From contig NZ_CP088298.1 of NCBI RefSeq assembly GCF_021117425.1, positions 2,170,001-2,234,000 of the forward strand: a DNA stretch of 64,000 nucleotides. The letters are read 5' to 3'. Every line of letters begins with the position of its first letter. Position 1 is the stretch's first letter. The translations under genes and the position numbers were made by a program. Positions 1 through 8,918 of the stretch are shown in pieces. The DNA comes from Brevibacterium zhoupengii. GTDB taxonomy: Bacteria > Actinomycetota > Actinomycetes > Actinomycetales > Brevibacteriaceae. The notes under the pieces were generated by a model that saw only the letters and a program-made list of their open reading frames with translations, was not told the origin of the DNA and made no database searches.

Positions 1-341
1 CCATCACCGAGGCCTTCGACTTCGACTACACCGTGATGGTTCTGGCGATGTTCGCTGACAAGGACGTCCTCGGCGTCCTCGAAGAACTCCACCGCAGCGC
101 CGATGTGTTCGTCGTCAGTGAAGCGCTGGACTCCCGAGCACTGGGGGCCCACGAACTCGCCGAGGCTGCGCGTGAATGGGTGGATGAGGACTCTGTGCTC
201 GAGACGCCGGACCTCAATGCCGCCCTGATGAAGGCCATCGACCTGGCAAACAGTTCCGGTGCGACGAGCCCGGGAATTGTCGTCACCGGTTCACTGCACA
301 CCGTCGCCGAGGCCCGCCAGCTGCTCGGAAAGGAGGACTGA
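1..341 (+). CDS. folC: Folylpolyglutamate/dihydrofolate synthase, C-terminal part
   Basis: This is the C-terminal end of a FolC-type ligase, the cytoplasmic enzyme that adds glutamate to folates. The start lies outside the window and the frame is open from base 3. About 112 residues are visible, covering the small C-terminal Mur-ligase-like domain: the segment DYTVMVLAMFADKD near the start and the closing VTGSLHTVAEARQLLG are usual for FolC. The ATP-binding half cannot be checked. The next gene begins four bases after the stop, so the two are probably co-transcribed. Confidence 0.85.
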   Translation, partial: ITEAFDFDYTVMVLAMFADKDVLGVLEELHRSADVFVVSEALDSRALGAHELAEAAREWVDEDSVLETPDLNAALMKAIDLANSSGATSPGIVVTGSLHTVAEARQLLGKED

Positions 342-345
342 GACC

Positions 346-711
346 GTGAAGTCGAAGTTTCCCGTTCTCTGCGGATCGATCCTCATCTGTGAACTCTTCG
401 TCGTCTACTTCGCGGTGCTCACCGCCTATGGGCTGGAGGTGAAGGCCGCGGGATCCCTGACGTTGGGTCAGCTCCTCCTCGGCGCTTCCGTGATTGCGGT
501 ACTGGCGATCGTGTCGGTCGTGCTGCTTCCACGCAAGATCGGCCAGAAACGACCGGGTGTAGCACTGGGATGGGTCGTCCAGGCCCTCCTGTTGGCCTCA
601 GGGTTCCTCATCACCTCGATGTTCTTCGTCGCAGCCATCTTCATCGCCATGTGGGCGGTGTCGGTGTACTGGTCGGCGAGGATTGACAGGGAAGTGGCCG
701 AACGAGCCTGA
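346..711 (+). CDS. DUF4233-type small membrane protein
   Basis: A 121-residue integral membrane protein starting at GTG 346, with an AGGAGG ribosome site overlapping the end of folC. It shows about four hydrophobic segments (ICELFVVYFAVLTAY, LLLGASVIAVLAIVSVVLL, WVVQALLLASGFLITSMFFVAAIFIAMWAV). The position between folC and ndk and this topology match the DUF4233 family found at this locus in actinobacteria. Its function is unknown. An in-frame ATG at 259 lies inside folC and was not used because the GTG has the better ribosome site. Confidence 0.75.
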   Translation: MKSKFPVLCGSILICELFVVYFAVLTAYGLEVKAAGSLTLGQLLLGASVIAVLAIVSVVLLPRKIGQKRPGVALGWVVQALLLASGFLITSMFFVAAIFIAMWAVSVYWSARIDREVAERA

Positions 712-724
712 ACCGCCTCGGCGA

Positions 725-756
725 TTGACAGGAATGAACCTCACGGCGGTTAAACT
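725..756 (+). promoter_or_regulatory. Probable ndk promoter
   Basis: TTGACA at 725-730 and TTAAACT at 750-756, with a spacer of about 19-20 bases, lie 38 bases before the ndk start codon. The -35 hexamer is a perfect sigma-70-type match. The spacer is a little long. Confidence 0.5.
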
Positions 757-793
757 GTGACCGCCGATCACCGCACAAACGAAAAGGACCGGA

Positions 794-1207
794 ATGGAAC
801 GCACTCTCATCCTCATCAAACCCGATGGTGTCGCCCGAGGACTCGTGGGCCAGATCCTCGCGCGGATCGAAGCCAAGGGCTACCGCATCGATGCCCTGTC
901 GATGCGGACCGCGACAGCCGATGAACTCTCAGCCCATTACGCCGAGCACGAGGGCAAGCCCTTCTACCAGCCTCTCGTCGACTTCATGTCAGAAGGCCCG
1001 ATCGTCTCGATCATCGCCTCCGGCCAGGGAGTCATCCCCGGCTTCCGCTCACTGGCAGGGGCCACGGATCCCACAGCAGCAGCCCCGGGCACGATTCGCG
1101 GCGATCTCGGTCGCGACTGGGGAGAAAAGGTTCAGAAGAACCTGGTGCACGGTTCCGACTCCGTCGAGTCGGCCGAACGCGAGATCGGAATCTGGTTCCC
1201 CGCCTGA
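794..1207 (+). CDS. ndk: Nucleoside diphosphate kinase
   Basis: A 137-residue Ndk of normal length. It transfers the gamma phosphate of NTPs to NDPs through a phosphohistidine. The N-terminal MERTLILIKPDGVARGL and the active-site segment NLVHGSDSVESAEREIGIWF (the phosphorylated histidine is in VHGSDS) are both clear. The ATG follows an AAAAGGA ribosome site. A strong hairpin follows the gene, so it is probably the last gene of the folC-DUF4233-ndk group or has its own transcript. Confidence 0.97.
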   Translation: MERTLILIKPDGVARGLVGQILARIEAKGYRIDALSMRTATADELSAHYAEHEGKPFYQPLVDFMSEGPIVSIIASGQGVIPGFRSLAGATDPTAAAPGTIRGDLGRDWGEKVQKNLVHGSDSVESAEREIGIWFPA

Positions 1208-1240
1208 TTCCGCTCCACGCAGCAGCTGTGCGCACATAAA

Positions 1241-1294
1241 CTCGGGCGCCCTGTCCAGATCCTCTCCAGAAGGAACTGTGACAGGGCGCCCGAG
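1241..1294. terminator. Bidirectional hairpin between ndk and the VKOR gene
   Basis: A perfect 15-bp inverted repeat, CTCGGGCGCCCTGTC at 1241-1255 and its complement at 1280-1294, with a 24-base loop, sits between two convergent genes. There is no clear T tract. Confidence 0.7.
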
Positions 1295-1341
1295 CAGTCT
1301 GCAGCATTGTCTGCTGAACTGCCCACTCAGACCAGGGCCGG

Positions 1342-1992
1342 TCAGAACAGGGTCGAGAAGTAATTCCAGAACTGGACGACGATGCAGGCGGCGATGACGA
1401 GCATCCACAGCACGAAGATTGCAACGTTCTCCTTGGCCAGGACCCTGGCGATCGGATTCTGCGCGATTCCGGCGCCGAAATTGCCCGCGAGGGCGTTGTG
1501 GGCGGTCACGGCGACGAACATGGGAATCGTCATCGTCCACACCACCATGCACCACGGGCAGCCGACGCCGATGACATAGATCGAGATATAGAACAGAAAC
1601 ATGACGAGAACGGTGCCAAGTGCCAGCCCGATGTTGAGTCCGACCATGACCCATCGTGGAATCTTGACTCCGGCGATGAGCAACACGCCGAGCAGCAGCG
1701 GGAATATGAAAGCACCGATTCCCAGGAGCTGATTGGGGAACCCGAACAGCTGACTTTCAGCCGCTTCCATGACCGAACCGCAGGAGAAGAACGGATTGAG
1801 ATCACAGGAGAGCACCGCATTCGGGTCCTCCAACTTCTCGTACTTCTCGACAGCCAGGGCGAAGGACGCCAGGAACCCGACGACTGAGGCGACGATGAGG
1901 AAGATGCCCATGGTCATCGGCCGCAGCACCCAGGATCGGGTCTGCGGAACAAAGTCGATATCGTCATCAGGAAGCGTGTCTGCGGTATTCAC
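1342..1992 (-). CDS. Vitamin K epoxide reductase (VKOR) family protein
   Basis: A membrane disulfide-bond-generating enzyme that reoxidises partner thioredoxin-like proteins by passing electrons to quinone. The 216-residue product has about five transmembrane helices, the active-site motif CPWC in the segment GVGCPWCMVVW, and the paired loop cysteines in SCDLNPFFSCGSV. No thioredoxin domain is fused. I placed the start at GTG 1992, preceded by GGGGAGG about 12 bases upstream. The open frame continues further upstream but that part is arginine- and serine-rich mirror sequence of the rne gene. Confidence 0.88.
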   Translation of the reverse strand: MNTADTLPDDDIDFVPQTRSWVLRPMTMGIFLIVASVVGFLASFALAVEKYEKLEDPNAVLSCDLNPFFSCGSVMEAAESQLFGFPNQLLGIGAFIFPLLLGVLLIAGVKIPRWVMVGLNIGLALGTVLVMFLFYISIYVIGVGCPWCMVVWTMTIPMFVAVTAHNALAGNFGAGIAQNPIARVLAKENVAIFVLWMLVIAACIVVQFWNYFSTLF

Positions 1993-2338
1993 ACTCCAAG
2001 AATGCCTCCCCAGGCATCGAGCGGCAAACGCGGAGACATGCAGATGCTCGCAAGAGCTCAGTGACGAAGGCCACCTGAGATCCACATCAGCAGGAGTACT
2101 TCGGCCGAACTGTGACATAATGGTCTGACGGATACCTGCTCTCACACCGAGCAGGAGAAGTGCCTCCACCGAGTCGAGGGTACGACCTCGCAGGTCGACA
2201 CCAAGAAGAGGCAGCACGGAAGGCCTACGCGCTGAGCGCGAGCTGGATGTGCCATCCACAAGTTTCGGTCCGATTTGGACCATGCAAGGATCCGAAGATC
2301 CGTGGGGTGTGGACGGAGCCTTCGGTCTGGGAGTAACA
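1993..2338. other. Intergenic region and probable long rne leader
   Basis: This 346-base stretch separates the divergent VKOR and rne genes. I see no convincing gene. A -10-like CATAAT lies at 2114-2119 on the plus strand, which would give rne a leader of about 210 bases. The stretch holds several short G/C hairpins, for example GCGCTGAGCGC near 2228. RNase E genes in other bacteria are autoregulated through long leaders, so a similar role here is possible but unproven. Confidence 0.4.
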
Positions 2339-5300
2339 ATGAATGACGCGTCAAACGACGGCAACGAAGCAACAGAGGGCATCCTCGCGGATCTCGCCAA
2401 CCTGCAGCAGTCGGTGAACACAGCAGACTCCGCGCACGGCGATGTCGACGAGAGCATCAGGGAGAAACTCGACCACATTGCAGAAGCCGCAGAATCCCTG
2501 CGTCTTCCCGAGGCTGATGAGGACGAGGACGACAGTAAGGATGTCGTTCCTGAACCGAAACGCGGCGCACCGAAGAAGGCACGTGACGCCGTGGCGAACA
2601 GAGGTCTGGTGTTCGAGCAGTTCGTTCGCGATTCCACCGAGGACTCTGCAGGCTCACACGCCTCTGCGAACTCCGGACAGGGGAGTGAGCCGGACAACCA
2701 TTCTGACGCCGACAACGATTCGAACGACACCGCTGCGGATCCCGAGTCGCCGGCACCGACGCCGACATTCGATCCTCGCAATCCCTTCGCCGCGCCGACA
2801 GCCGAGCCCACTCCCGCGCCGACACCACGCAGCGCTCCTGCCGTGCCTCACGATGGCGGCCTGATCTTCCAGGTGCCCAAGGCCGAACTGGCTCAGCCCG
2901 TTCAGGTGGAGGACACCGGCGACGACTCCGATGACGCCGACGATGACTATGACGACTCGGACTACTCCGACTCTTCGGACAACGCCAGTCGTGCGAAGAA
3001 TGACGACTCCGACGACAACGATTCAAATGATGCCGGCGGCCGTCGCCGGCGTCGCGGTGGCCGTGGCCGCCGCTCCCGGGGACGCGATGACAATAGCAGC
3101 GGCTCCGACACCGAGGGCTCTGCAAGAGGCTCAGACGACGACTCTTCCGACGACGACTCCGCCTCCGGTGCGAAGAACAATGAGTCGCGGTCAGGCAGCC
3201 GTTCGGACAACAAGGGCCAGCAGGCAGACTCGAACAAGGCTGCGGAGTCGAAACCCTCCGGGGACCAGTCCGACGGACAGCCCGCGGAGAAGTCCAATGA
3301 CACCTCCGATGACGATCAGGATGATGACGACAACGGTTCGCGCCGCCGCCGTCGTCGTCGCTCGCGCACACGCAGCACCGACAACGATGAGGTCACCTCG
3401 CTGAAGGGCTCCACCCGCCTGGAAGCCAAACGTCAGCGCCGCAAGGAAGGCCGCGAGGCCGGCCGCCGTCGCCCCGTCATCACCGAGGCTGAGTTCCTTG
3501 CCCGTCGGGAATCGGTCGACCGGACGATGCTGGTGCGCGAAAGCGGCGAGCAGACCCAGTTGGTCGTCGTCGAGGACGGGATCACCGTCGAGCACTATCT
3601 CAAGGAGAACCGCCAGCAGTCCTCGCTGATCGGCAACGTCTACCTGGGCAAGGTCCAAAACGTTCTGCCGAGCATGGAAGCCGCATTCATCGACATCGGC
3701 AAGGGCCGCAACGCGGTCCTCTACGCAGGCGAGGTCAACTGGGACGCTCTGGGCATGGACGGCAAAGCCCGTCGCATCGAGGTTGCTCTCAGCCCCGGTG
3801 ACGCGGTCCTCGTTCAGGTCACCAAAGACCCAATCGGCCACAAAGGTGCCCGCCTGACCAGTCAGATCTCCTTGCCCGGTCGTTTCCTCGTCTACGTTCC
3901 CGGGAACTCGATGACCGGCATCTCGCGGAAGCTGCCCGATGTCGAGCGCAATCGCCTCAAGAAGCTGCTCAAGGAACTCGTCGGTGACTCGAACGGAGTC
4001 ATCGTGCGCACTGCAGCCGAAGGAGCCAGCGACAAGGAGCTCAGCACAGACGTCGAGCGACTGGCCAAGCGGTGGGAGACCATCGAGAAGAAGTCGAAGT
4101 CGACGAAGGTGCTCGCGCCCCAGCTCCTCTACAGCGAGCCGGATATGATCGTGCGCATCATCCGCGATGTCTTCAACGAGGACTTCTCCTCGCTCGTCAT
4201 CGACGGTGACGGAGCCTGGAACACCATCCACGAATACGTCGAGGCAGTCGCGCCGGACCTGCTTGATCGCGTCCACCGCTACAGCGAGGACGAAGACATC
4301 TTCGACCATTACCGGGTCGAGGAACAGGTTCAGAAGGCGCTGCAGCGCACGGTCAACCTGCCCTCGGGCGGTTCCCTGGTCATCGACCGCACAGAGGCAA
4401 TGACGGTCATCGACGTCAACACCGGCAAATTCACCGGTTCGGGCGGAAACCTCGAAGAGACCGTGACCCGCAACAACCTCGAAGCGGCCGAGGAAGTCAT
4501 CCGGCAGGTTCGCCTGCGTGACATCGGCGGCATCATCGTCGTCGACTTCATCGACATGGTTCTCGAGTCGAATCGGGACCTCGTCGTGCGACGCCTCGTC
4601 GAATGCCTGGGCCGGGACAGAACCAAGCATCAGGTCGCCGAAGTGACCTCCCTGGGTCTCGTGCAGATGACCCGTAAACGCATCGGCACGGGGCTCGCCG
4701 AGTCCCTGGTCAGTGCCGGTGCTGACCTCTCAGGCCGCGGCCTGCTGCTGCCCGGCTCGGAAGAGGATGGATCGAAGGCCCACCATGGCAATCGGTCCTC
4801 ACACAATGACGGCGCGAACAACAGGCGCGATCGTAAGCGTCGCGGCGACAACAAATCGTCATCGAAGCCCAACGACTCCGACGGTCAGTCCGATGCCGTT
4901 GCCAACGATGCCTCCCGTTCAGCCGTCGCTGCGATTGCCAAGGCCACACTGAAGAAGGACGAAGTCGAGTCGAAGGAAGGCGGAAACTCCCAGGACGCGG
5001 CGCCGTCCCAGGACGCTTCGTCCTCGGTGAACACCGACAACTCTAAGGACTCACAGGGCAGCGAGCCCAGTGATTCCAATGGCGGCGGTAAGTCGGGCCG
5101 TTCCCGGACCCGCAGCAACAGGAGACGCTCACAGGCGAAGGCCACAGATGCAGCCGACTCTGCGCAGGACCAGTCGGCTCAGGACAAAACCGCCGACGAG
5201 ACGCCCACGCCCGAGCAGCCTTCCCCGGAACAGCCGGCACAGGTCAAGCCTGCGCAGGCGAAGAAGCCTGAGGTGCCCGCAGCTGAGCTGCCGCTGATGA

Positions 5301-5446
5301 TCGGAGCCGATACGGCGACCAAGGTAGCCAAGGCTGAACCGGTCAAGGCTGCTCCTCGACGGAAGCCTGCTGCCAAGACCGAGGCGAAGAAGGAGACGAC
5401 GCAGCCGTCACTGCCGACCTCGTTCGTCATCATCGGCGAGGACTGA
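2339..5446 (+). CDS. rne: Ribonuclease E/G
   Basis: A 1035-residue endoribonuclease for rRNA and mRNA processing. The layout is an acidic, low-complexity N-terminal extension (residues 1 to about 390) with Arg-rich patches (RRRRRGGRGRRSRGR), an S1 RNA-binding domain from about residue 397, then the catalytic region with DVNTGKFTGS near residue 691 and DFIDM near 736, which carry the metal-binding aspartates. A disordered, basic and Ala/Pro-rich tail follows. The start is ATG 2339, after GGGAG. The usual Zn-link motif (CxxCxGRG after MTRKRIG) reads GADLSGRG here, with both cysteines missing. Confidence 0.95.
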   Translation: MNDASNDGNEATEGILADLANLQQSVNTADSAHGDVDESIREKLDHIAEAAESLRLPEADEDEDDSKDVVPEPKRGAPKKARDAVANRGLVFEQFVRDSTEDSAGSHASANSGQGSEPDNHSDADNDSNDTAADPESPAPTPTFDPRNPFAAPTAEPTPAPTPRSAPAVPHDGGLIFQVPKAELAQPVQVEDTGDDSDDADDDYDDSDYSDSSDNASRAKNDDSDDNDSNDAGGRRRRRGGRGRRSRGRDDNSSGSDTEGSARGSDDDSSDDDSASGAKNNESRSGSRSDNKGQQADSNKAAESKPSGDQSDGQPAEKSNDTSDDDQDDDDNGSRRRRRRRSRTRSTDNDEVTSLKGSTRLEAKRQRRKEGREAGRRRPVITEAEFLARRESVDRTMLVRESGEQTQLVVVEDGITVEHYLKENRQQSSLIGNVYLGKVQNVLPSMEAAFIDIGKGRNAVLYAGEVNWDALGMDGKARRIEVALSPGDAVLVQVTKDPIGHKGARLTSQISLPGRFLVYVPGNSMTGISRKLPDVERNRLKKLLKELVGDSNGVIVRTAAEGASDKELSTDVERLAKRWETIEKKSKSTKVLAPQLLYSEPDMIVRIIRDVFNEDFSSLVIDGDGAWNTIHEYVEAVAPDLLDRVHRYSEDEDIFDHYRVEEQVQKALQRTVNLPSGGSLVIDRTEAMTVIDVNTGKFTGSGGNLEETVTRNNLEAAEEVIRQVRLRDIGGIIVVDFIDMVLESNRDLVVRRLVECLGRDRTKHQVAEVTSLGLVQMTRKRIGTGLAESLVSAGADLSGRGLLLPGSEEDGSKAHHGNRSSHNDGANNRRDRKRRGDNKSSSKPNDSDGQSDAVANDASRSAVAAIAKATLKKDEVESKEGGNSQDAAPSQDASSSVNTDNSKDSQGSEPSDSNGGGKSGRSRTRSNRRRSQAKATDAADSAQDQSAQDKTADETPTPEQPSPEQPAQVKPAQAKKPEVPAAELPLMIGADTATKVAKAEPVKAAPRRKPAAKTEAKKETTQPSLPTSFVIIGED

Positions 5447-5515
5447 GCATCATCTCCGGCGAGCTGATCGCCGCGATTGTCGCACTCCGACTGTGACGAC
5501 CACGCCCGACAGAAT

Positions 5516-5560
5516 CGTCCCTCCACCGATCCTCGAGATCGGTGGAGGGACGTTCTATTT
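5516..5560 (+). terminator. Rho-independent terminator after rne
   Basis: A perfect 16-bp stem (5516-5531 with 5537-5552), a 5-base loop CTCGA, and the T-rich run TTCTATTT follow the rne stop codon. The convergent SPFH gene ends within this structure. Confidence 0.9.
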
Positions 5561-6658
5561 GCCCGACTCCTGATTTCTCGTGGTGCTGATCGTCGGCTGC
5601 GCGGCCTGGTCGCCGCAGAGGACGATCATGAGGTTCGACACGAGATCGCTGCGCTCGAGATGACCGAGCGTGACGATGCCACGGCCTTCGATCTGCTCGA
5701 TGGCGGTCTCGACCATGCCGACAGCACCCTCGACGATGAGTTGGCGAGCTGCGACGACGGCCGTTGCCTGCTGGCGTTGGAGCATGGCGCGCGCGATCTC
5801 GGCCGCGTAAGCCAACTGGGTGATGCGTGATTCGATGATGGTCACGCCGGCTGCGGCAACTCTTGCGGCAACCTCATTGGAGAGTTTCGACGTGATCTCG
5901 TCAGCGTTGTCGCGCAGCGACATTCGGTTCGGGTCAGAGGAGTCGTAGGCATAGGAGTTCGCGATGTGGCGCACAGCGGTCTCGGCCTGGATGGCGACGA
6001 ACTCCTCGAAGTCGTCAACCTCGAACAGAGCCTGAGCCGTATCTTGGACCTGCCAGACGACCACGGCCCCGATTTCGATGGGATTGCCGTCGAGGTCGTT
6101 GACTTTCAGTGTCGATGTCTCGTGGTTGCGGATGCGCGTCGAGACCTGGATCTTCGAATAGAAGGGGTTGACGAAGCGCAGACCCGATTGGCGCACTGTG
6201 CCGACGTACTTCCCATAGAGCTGAAGGACGACGGCGTTGCCCGGAGCCACGGAGGTGCATCCCTTGAACAGGAACATCGCGGCAATGAACATGACGACGC
6301 CGAGCACGATGAGGATGACGCCGATCGCGGCCTGCGCCACGGTCATGATGAGTCCGAACACAGCCAATAGGAGCGCGAGAATCAGCAGGATGATGCCGCC
6401 GACGATGGCGAAGTAGCCAGACACGCCTCCGGCTGCGCTCTCCCTGACGCGTTCACCCTCCGCCGACGCAATTCGTGCAGGACCTCCTCTGCGCTGGCCT
6501 GGAGGACCTCCCGGAGGCACCTGAGGTCCGCCCGGAGAAGACTGTTGAGGCCCGCTGCCGGGATGCTGCCGACGTCCGCGATCCGGACCTTGCTGGTTCT
6601 GCTGAGGACCCGGTGGCTGGGGCGGGGGATACCTATGCTGATTGGGGTTCTGAGTCAT
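5555..6658 (-). CDS. SPFH (band 7/prohibitin-like) membrane protein
   Basis: A 367-residue protein with a Pro/Gln-rich disordered N-terminus (residues 1 to about 70), two long hydrophobic segments (GYFAIVGGIILLILALLLAVFGLIM and AIGVILIVLGVVMFIAAMFLF), then an SPFH domain beginning near VAPGNAVVLQLYGKYVGTVRQSGLRFVNPF. The later part (VAARVAAAGVTIIESRITQLAYAAEIARAMLQRQQA) is the usual amphipathic helix of this family. SPFH proteins form membrane-bound oligomers linked to microdomains and proteostasis; the exact role here is unknown. The start is ATG 6658. It is monocistronic between two convergent or divergent neighbours. Confidence 0.88.
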   Translation of the reverse strand: MTQNPNQHRYPPPQPPGPQQNQQGPDRGRRQHPGSGPQQSSPGGPQVPPGGPPGQRRGGPARIASAEGERVRESAAGGVSGYFAIVGGIILLILALLLAVFGLIMTVAQAAIGVILIVLGVVMFIAAMFLFKGCTSVAPGNAVVLQLYGKYVGTVRQSGLRFVNPFYSKIQVSTRIRNHETSTLKVNDLDGNPIEIGAVVVWQVQDTAQALFEVDDFEEFVAIQAETAVRHIANSYAYDSSDPNRMSLRDNADEITSKLSNEVAARVAAAGVTIIESRITQLAYAAEIARAMLQRQQATAVVAARQLIVEGAVGMVETAIEQIEGRGIVTLGHLERSDLVSNLMIVLCGDQAAQPTISTTRNQESGK

Positions 6659-6724
6659 AACCTCAGTTTAGGACACAGAATGAGACGTGCATCTCACAAA
6701 GGTCCTCTCTGTGTGATGCAGATA

Positions 6725-6740
6725 ACAGTTGGATAACTGT
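6725..6740. promoter_or_regulatory. Palindromic operator candidate upstream of the AGCS symporter
   Basis: ACAGTT-GGAT-AACTGT is a perfect 6+6 inverted repeat about 60 bases before the symporter ATG and about 65 bases from the divergent SPFH start. It could be a regulator site shared by both genes. No regulator gene is adjacent. Confidence 0.4.
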
Positions 6741-6800
6741 ATCGAATACTGATGGAATAGTGCTTGCTACCTCCCTGGGGGTACGGCAGGTTATTGCACC

Positions 6801-8333
6801 ATGAACACATTGTTACTGGCAGCAGATGCCCCCAAATCTCCAGTTGATGATGCAATCAACTCCTGGTTCGATCCGATCGCCACCTTCTTCGGCGGGATCG
6901 TCTTCGCCCCATTGACTATCGGCGAACTCTCATTTCCCTTCGTTGTCCTCTGGCTCATCGGTGCGGCGCTGATCTTCACCATCTACTTCGGCTTCATCCA
7001 AGCTCGCGGATTCAAGGTTTCACTCGAAGTGATCCGCGGCAAATACTCAACCAAGAATGATCCGGGCGAGATCACCCACTTCCAAGCACTGGCCTCCGCT
7101 TTGTCAGGCACGGTTGGCCTGGGCAACATTGCTGGTGTCGGTGTTGCCATCGCCCTGGGTGGCCCCGGTGCCACATTCTGGATGATCATCGCTGGCCTTC
7201 TCGGTATGTGCACGAAATTCGTCGAGTGCACGCTCGGCGTCAAATACCGAGAGATTGACGAGAACGGAGTCGTCTACGGCGGCCCCTTCAAATACCTGCC
7301 CATCGCATTCCGCAAGTTCTCCAAGCCCATCGCCGGTCTGTTGACCGGGATCTTCGCAGTCTCCATCCTCATCTTCGGCGTCGTCGGCGGAGGAATGTTC
7401 CAGGCCAACCAGACCTTCGCTCAGGTTCGTACCGCTACCGGCGGTGCAGACGGCTTCCTCGCCGGCCCTGTGGCGTCATTGATCTTCGGCATCATCTTCG
7501 CTGGCCTCGTTGGCCTCGTGATCCTCGGTGGAATCCGGTCGATCGCACACGTCACCGACAAGCTCGTCCCCGCCATGGGCATCTTCTACGTGGTTTCCTG
7601 CCTTCTCGTGCTGGGCATCAATTATGCCCAGATTCCGACGGCCTTCGGGCAGATCTTCGAGGGTGCATTCGCGCCGCAGGGAGTTGCCGGCGGCATCGTC
7701 GGCGTCATGGTCATCGGTTTCCAGCGTTCGGCGTTCTCCAACGAGGCCGGCATCGGTTCGGCAGCCATCGCGCACTCGGCAGTCAAGACTCGTCGCCCCG
7801 TCTCGGAAGGCTTCGTCGCTCTGCTCGAACCCTTCGTGGACACGGTCATCATCTGCACCATGACCGCACTGACCATCATCGTCGCCAACCAGCCCTCCTA
7901 CACCAATGACCTCGGCGAGGGAGAGATCGGCGGCGTCGCGCTGGCCTCGGACGCCTTCTCAACCGTCGCCGGATGGTACCCGGTGCTGCTGGCCATCGCC
8001 GTTGCGCTATTCGCCTTCTCGACCCTCATCACCTGGGCCTACTACGGTGAACGAGCCTGGGCCTACCTCTTCGGCAAATCGAAGGGTGCAGTCACGATCT
8101 TCCGTGTCCTCGTGTGCGTGTTCGTGGTCATCGGCTGCATCGCCAGCTTCAGCAAGATCGTGGAGTTCGCGGATGCCGCACTGTTCCTCTGTGCCTTCAT
8201 CAACATCCTTGGCCTCTACATGCTGATGCCGGTGGTGAAGAAGGAGATGAAGAAGTACCTGGCCGACCGCAAGGCCGGTACGCTCATGGATCCCGACACC
8301 AAGGACGCCGTTCCTGTGGAGGAGACAGTCTGA
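6801..8333 (+). CDS. Alanine/glycine:sodium symporter (AGCS family)
   Basis: A 510-residue polytopic membrane transporter that couples uptake of alanine or glycine to sodium entry. The family segment ALSGTVGLGNIAGVGVAIALGGPGATFWMIIAGLLGMCTKFVECTLGVKYR is intact and there are about ten further hydrophobic helices; the segment GFQRSAFSNEAGIGSAAIAHSA is also typical. The start is ATG 6801. The substrate cannot be fixed from sequence. A terminator follows, so the gene is probably monocistronic. Confidence 0.93.
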   Translation: MNTLLLAADAPKSPVDDAINSWFDPIATFFGGIVFAPLTIGELSFPFVVLWLIGAALIFTIYFGFIQARGFKVSLEVIRGKYSTKNDPGEITHFQALASALSGTVGLGNIAGVGVAIALGGPGATFWMIIAGLLGMCTKFVECTLGVKYREIDENGVVYGGPFKYLPIAFRKFSKPIAGLLTGIFAVSILIFGVVGGGMFQANQTFAQVRTATGGADGFLAGPVASLIFGIIFAGLVGLVILGGIRSIAHVTDKLVPAMGIFYVVSCLLVLGINYAQIPTAFGQIFEGAFAPQGVAGGIVGVMVIGFQRSAFSNEAGIGSAAIAHSAVKTRRPVSEGFVALLEPFVDTVIICTMTALTIIVANQPSYTNDLGEGEIGGVALASDAFSTVAGWYPVLLAIAVALFAFSTLITWAYYGERAWAYLFGKSKGAVTIFRVLVCVFVVIGCIASFSKIVEFADAALFLCAFINILGLYMLMPVVKKEMKKYLADRKAGTLMDPDTKDAVPVEETV

Positions 8334-8346
8334 GTCCAGTTCTTTC

Positions 8347-8384
8347 CTGAGGCCGATCCCGCGAAGGCGCGAGATCGGCCTCAG
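8347..8384 (+). terminator. Hairpin terminator after the AGCS gene
   Basis: CTGAGGCCGATC (8347-8358) pairs with GATCGGCCTCAG (8373-8384), extended by CGCG/CGCG inside the loop. There is no T tract. Confidence 0.65.
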
Positions 8385-8415
8385 TGCGTCGTCGGCGGAT
8401 TGCTTCGAGTCTCGT

Positions 8416-8421
8416 TAGACT
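8416..8421 (+). promoter_or_regulatory. -10 box for chorismate mutase (leaderless layout)
   Basis: TAGACT at 8416-8421 is followed by exactly seven bases and then the GTG start at 8429. That places the expected transcription start at or next to the start codon, as in leaderless actinobacterial mRNAs. Confidence 0.55.
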
Positions 8422-8428
8422 GGAGCAT

Positions 8429-8743
8429 GTGGATCAGATCAACGACAAGACACATGCCCAGGAGCGACTGTTGGAACTGCGCGGAAGCATTGACAACATC
8501 GACGCAGCGCTCATCCATCTGCTCGCTGAGAGGTTCAAGCTCACAGAGAGAGTCGGCGAACTCAAGGCCGATCACGGTCTGCCTCCCGCGGATCCCGAGA
8601 GGGAGCGCAGGCAGGTCGCCCACCTCCGCAGGTTGGCCGAAGATGCGCACCTGGACCCGGAGTTCGCAGAGAAGTTCCTGACCTTCATCGTCGCCGAGGT
8701 GATCCGTCATCACGAACGGATCGCTGAGACCCGCGAGGCCTGA
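8429..8743 (+). CDS. Chorismate mutase (AroQ class)
   Basis: A 104-residue all-helical chorismate mutase that converts chorismate to prephenate for phenylalanine and tyrosine synthesis. The N-terminal helix LLELRGSIDNIDAALIHLLAERFKLTERVGELKADHGLPPADPERE carries the Arg, Lys, Asp and Arg/Glu residues typical of the AroQ fold. The start is GTG 8429, seven bases after a TAGACT box and preceded by TGGAG. In some actinobacteria the monofunctional enzyme needs DAHP synthase for full activity; that gene is not in the window. Confidence 0.88.
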   Translation: MDQINDKTHAQERLLELRGSIDNIDAALIHLLAERFKLTERVGELKADHGLPPADPERERRQVAHLRRLAEDAHLDPEFAEKFLTFIVAEVIRHHERIAETREA

Positions 8744-8762
8744 GACGGTCAAGACTCACGGT

Positions 8763-8792
8763 TTGCCCAACGATGGTCGAATCCATTAGACT
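8763..8792 (+). promoter_or_regulatory. Promoter for rplU-rpmA
   Basis: TTGCCC (8763-8768) and TAGACT (8787-8792) are separated by 18 bases. The resulting leader to the rplU start at 8919 would be about 120 bases, long enough for a regulatory structure, though I could not identify a known r-protein leader motif. Confidence 0.6.
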
Positions 8793-8918
8793 TGATCGTC
8801 GGTGCGCACGACGCACCACGGCTGGTGATTCCTCTCAATGGGACACCCGGGGAAAACCTTCTTCGGGAGCCAAGGGATCAACCGCCGTTCGTTTGTGTAT
8901 GAACAGAAAGGGTTCGAC

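Noticed and set aside
1993..2811. Upstream extension of the VKOR gene to 489 residues
   Set aside because: The extra sequence is antisense to the start of rne and Ser/Arg-rich; normal VKOR length is reached from GTG 1992.
2457..4630. Long antisense open frames opposite rne (304 and 479 codons)
   Set aside because: They mirror the repetitive acidic/basic codons and high GC of the real gene; the products have no domains and no ribosome sites.
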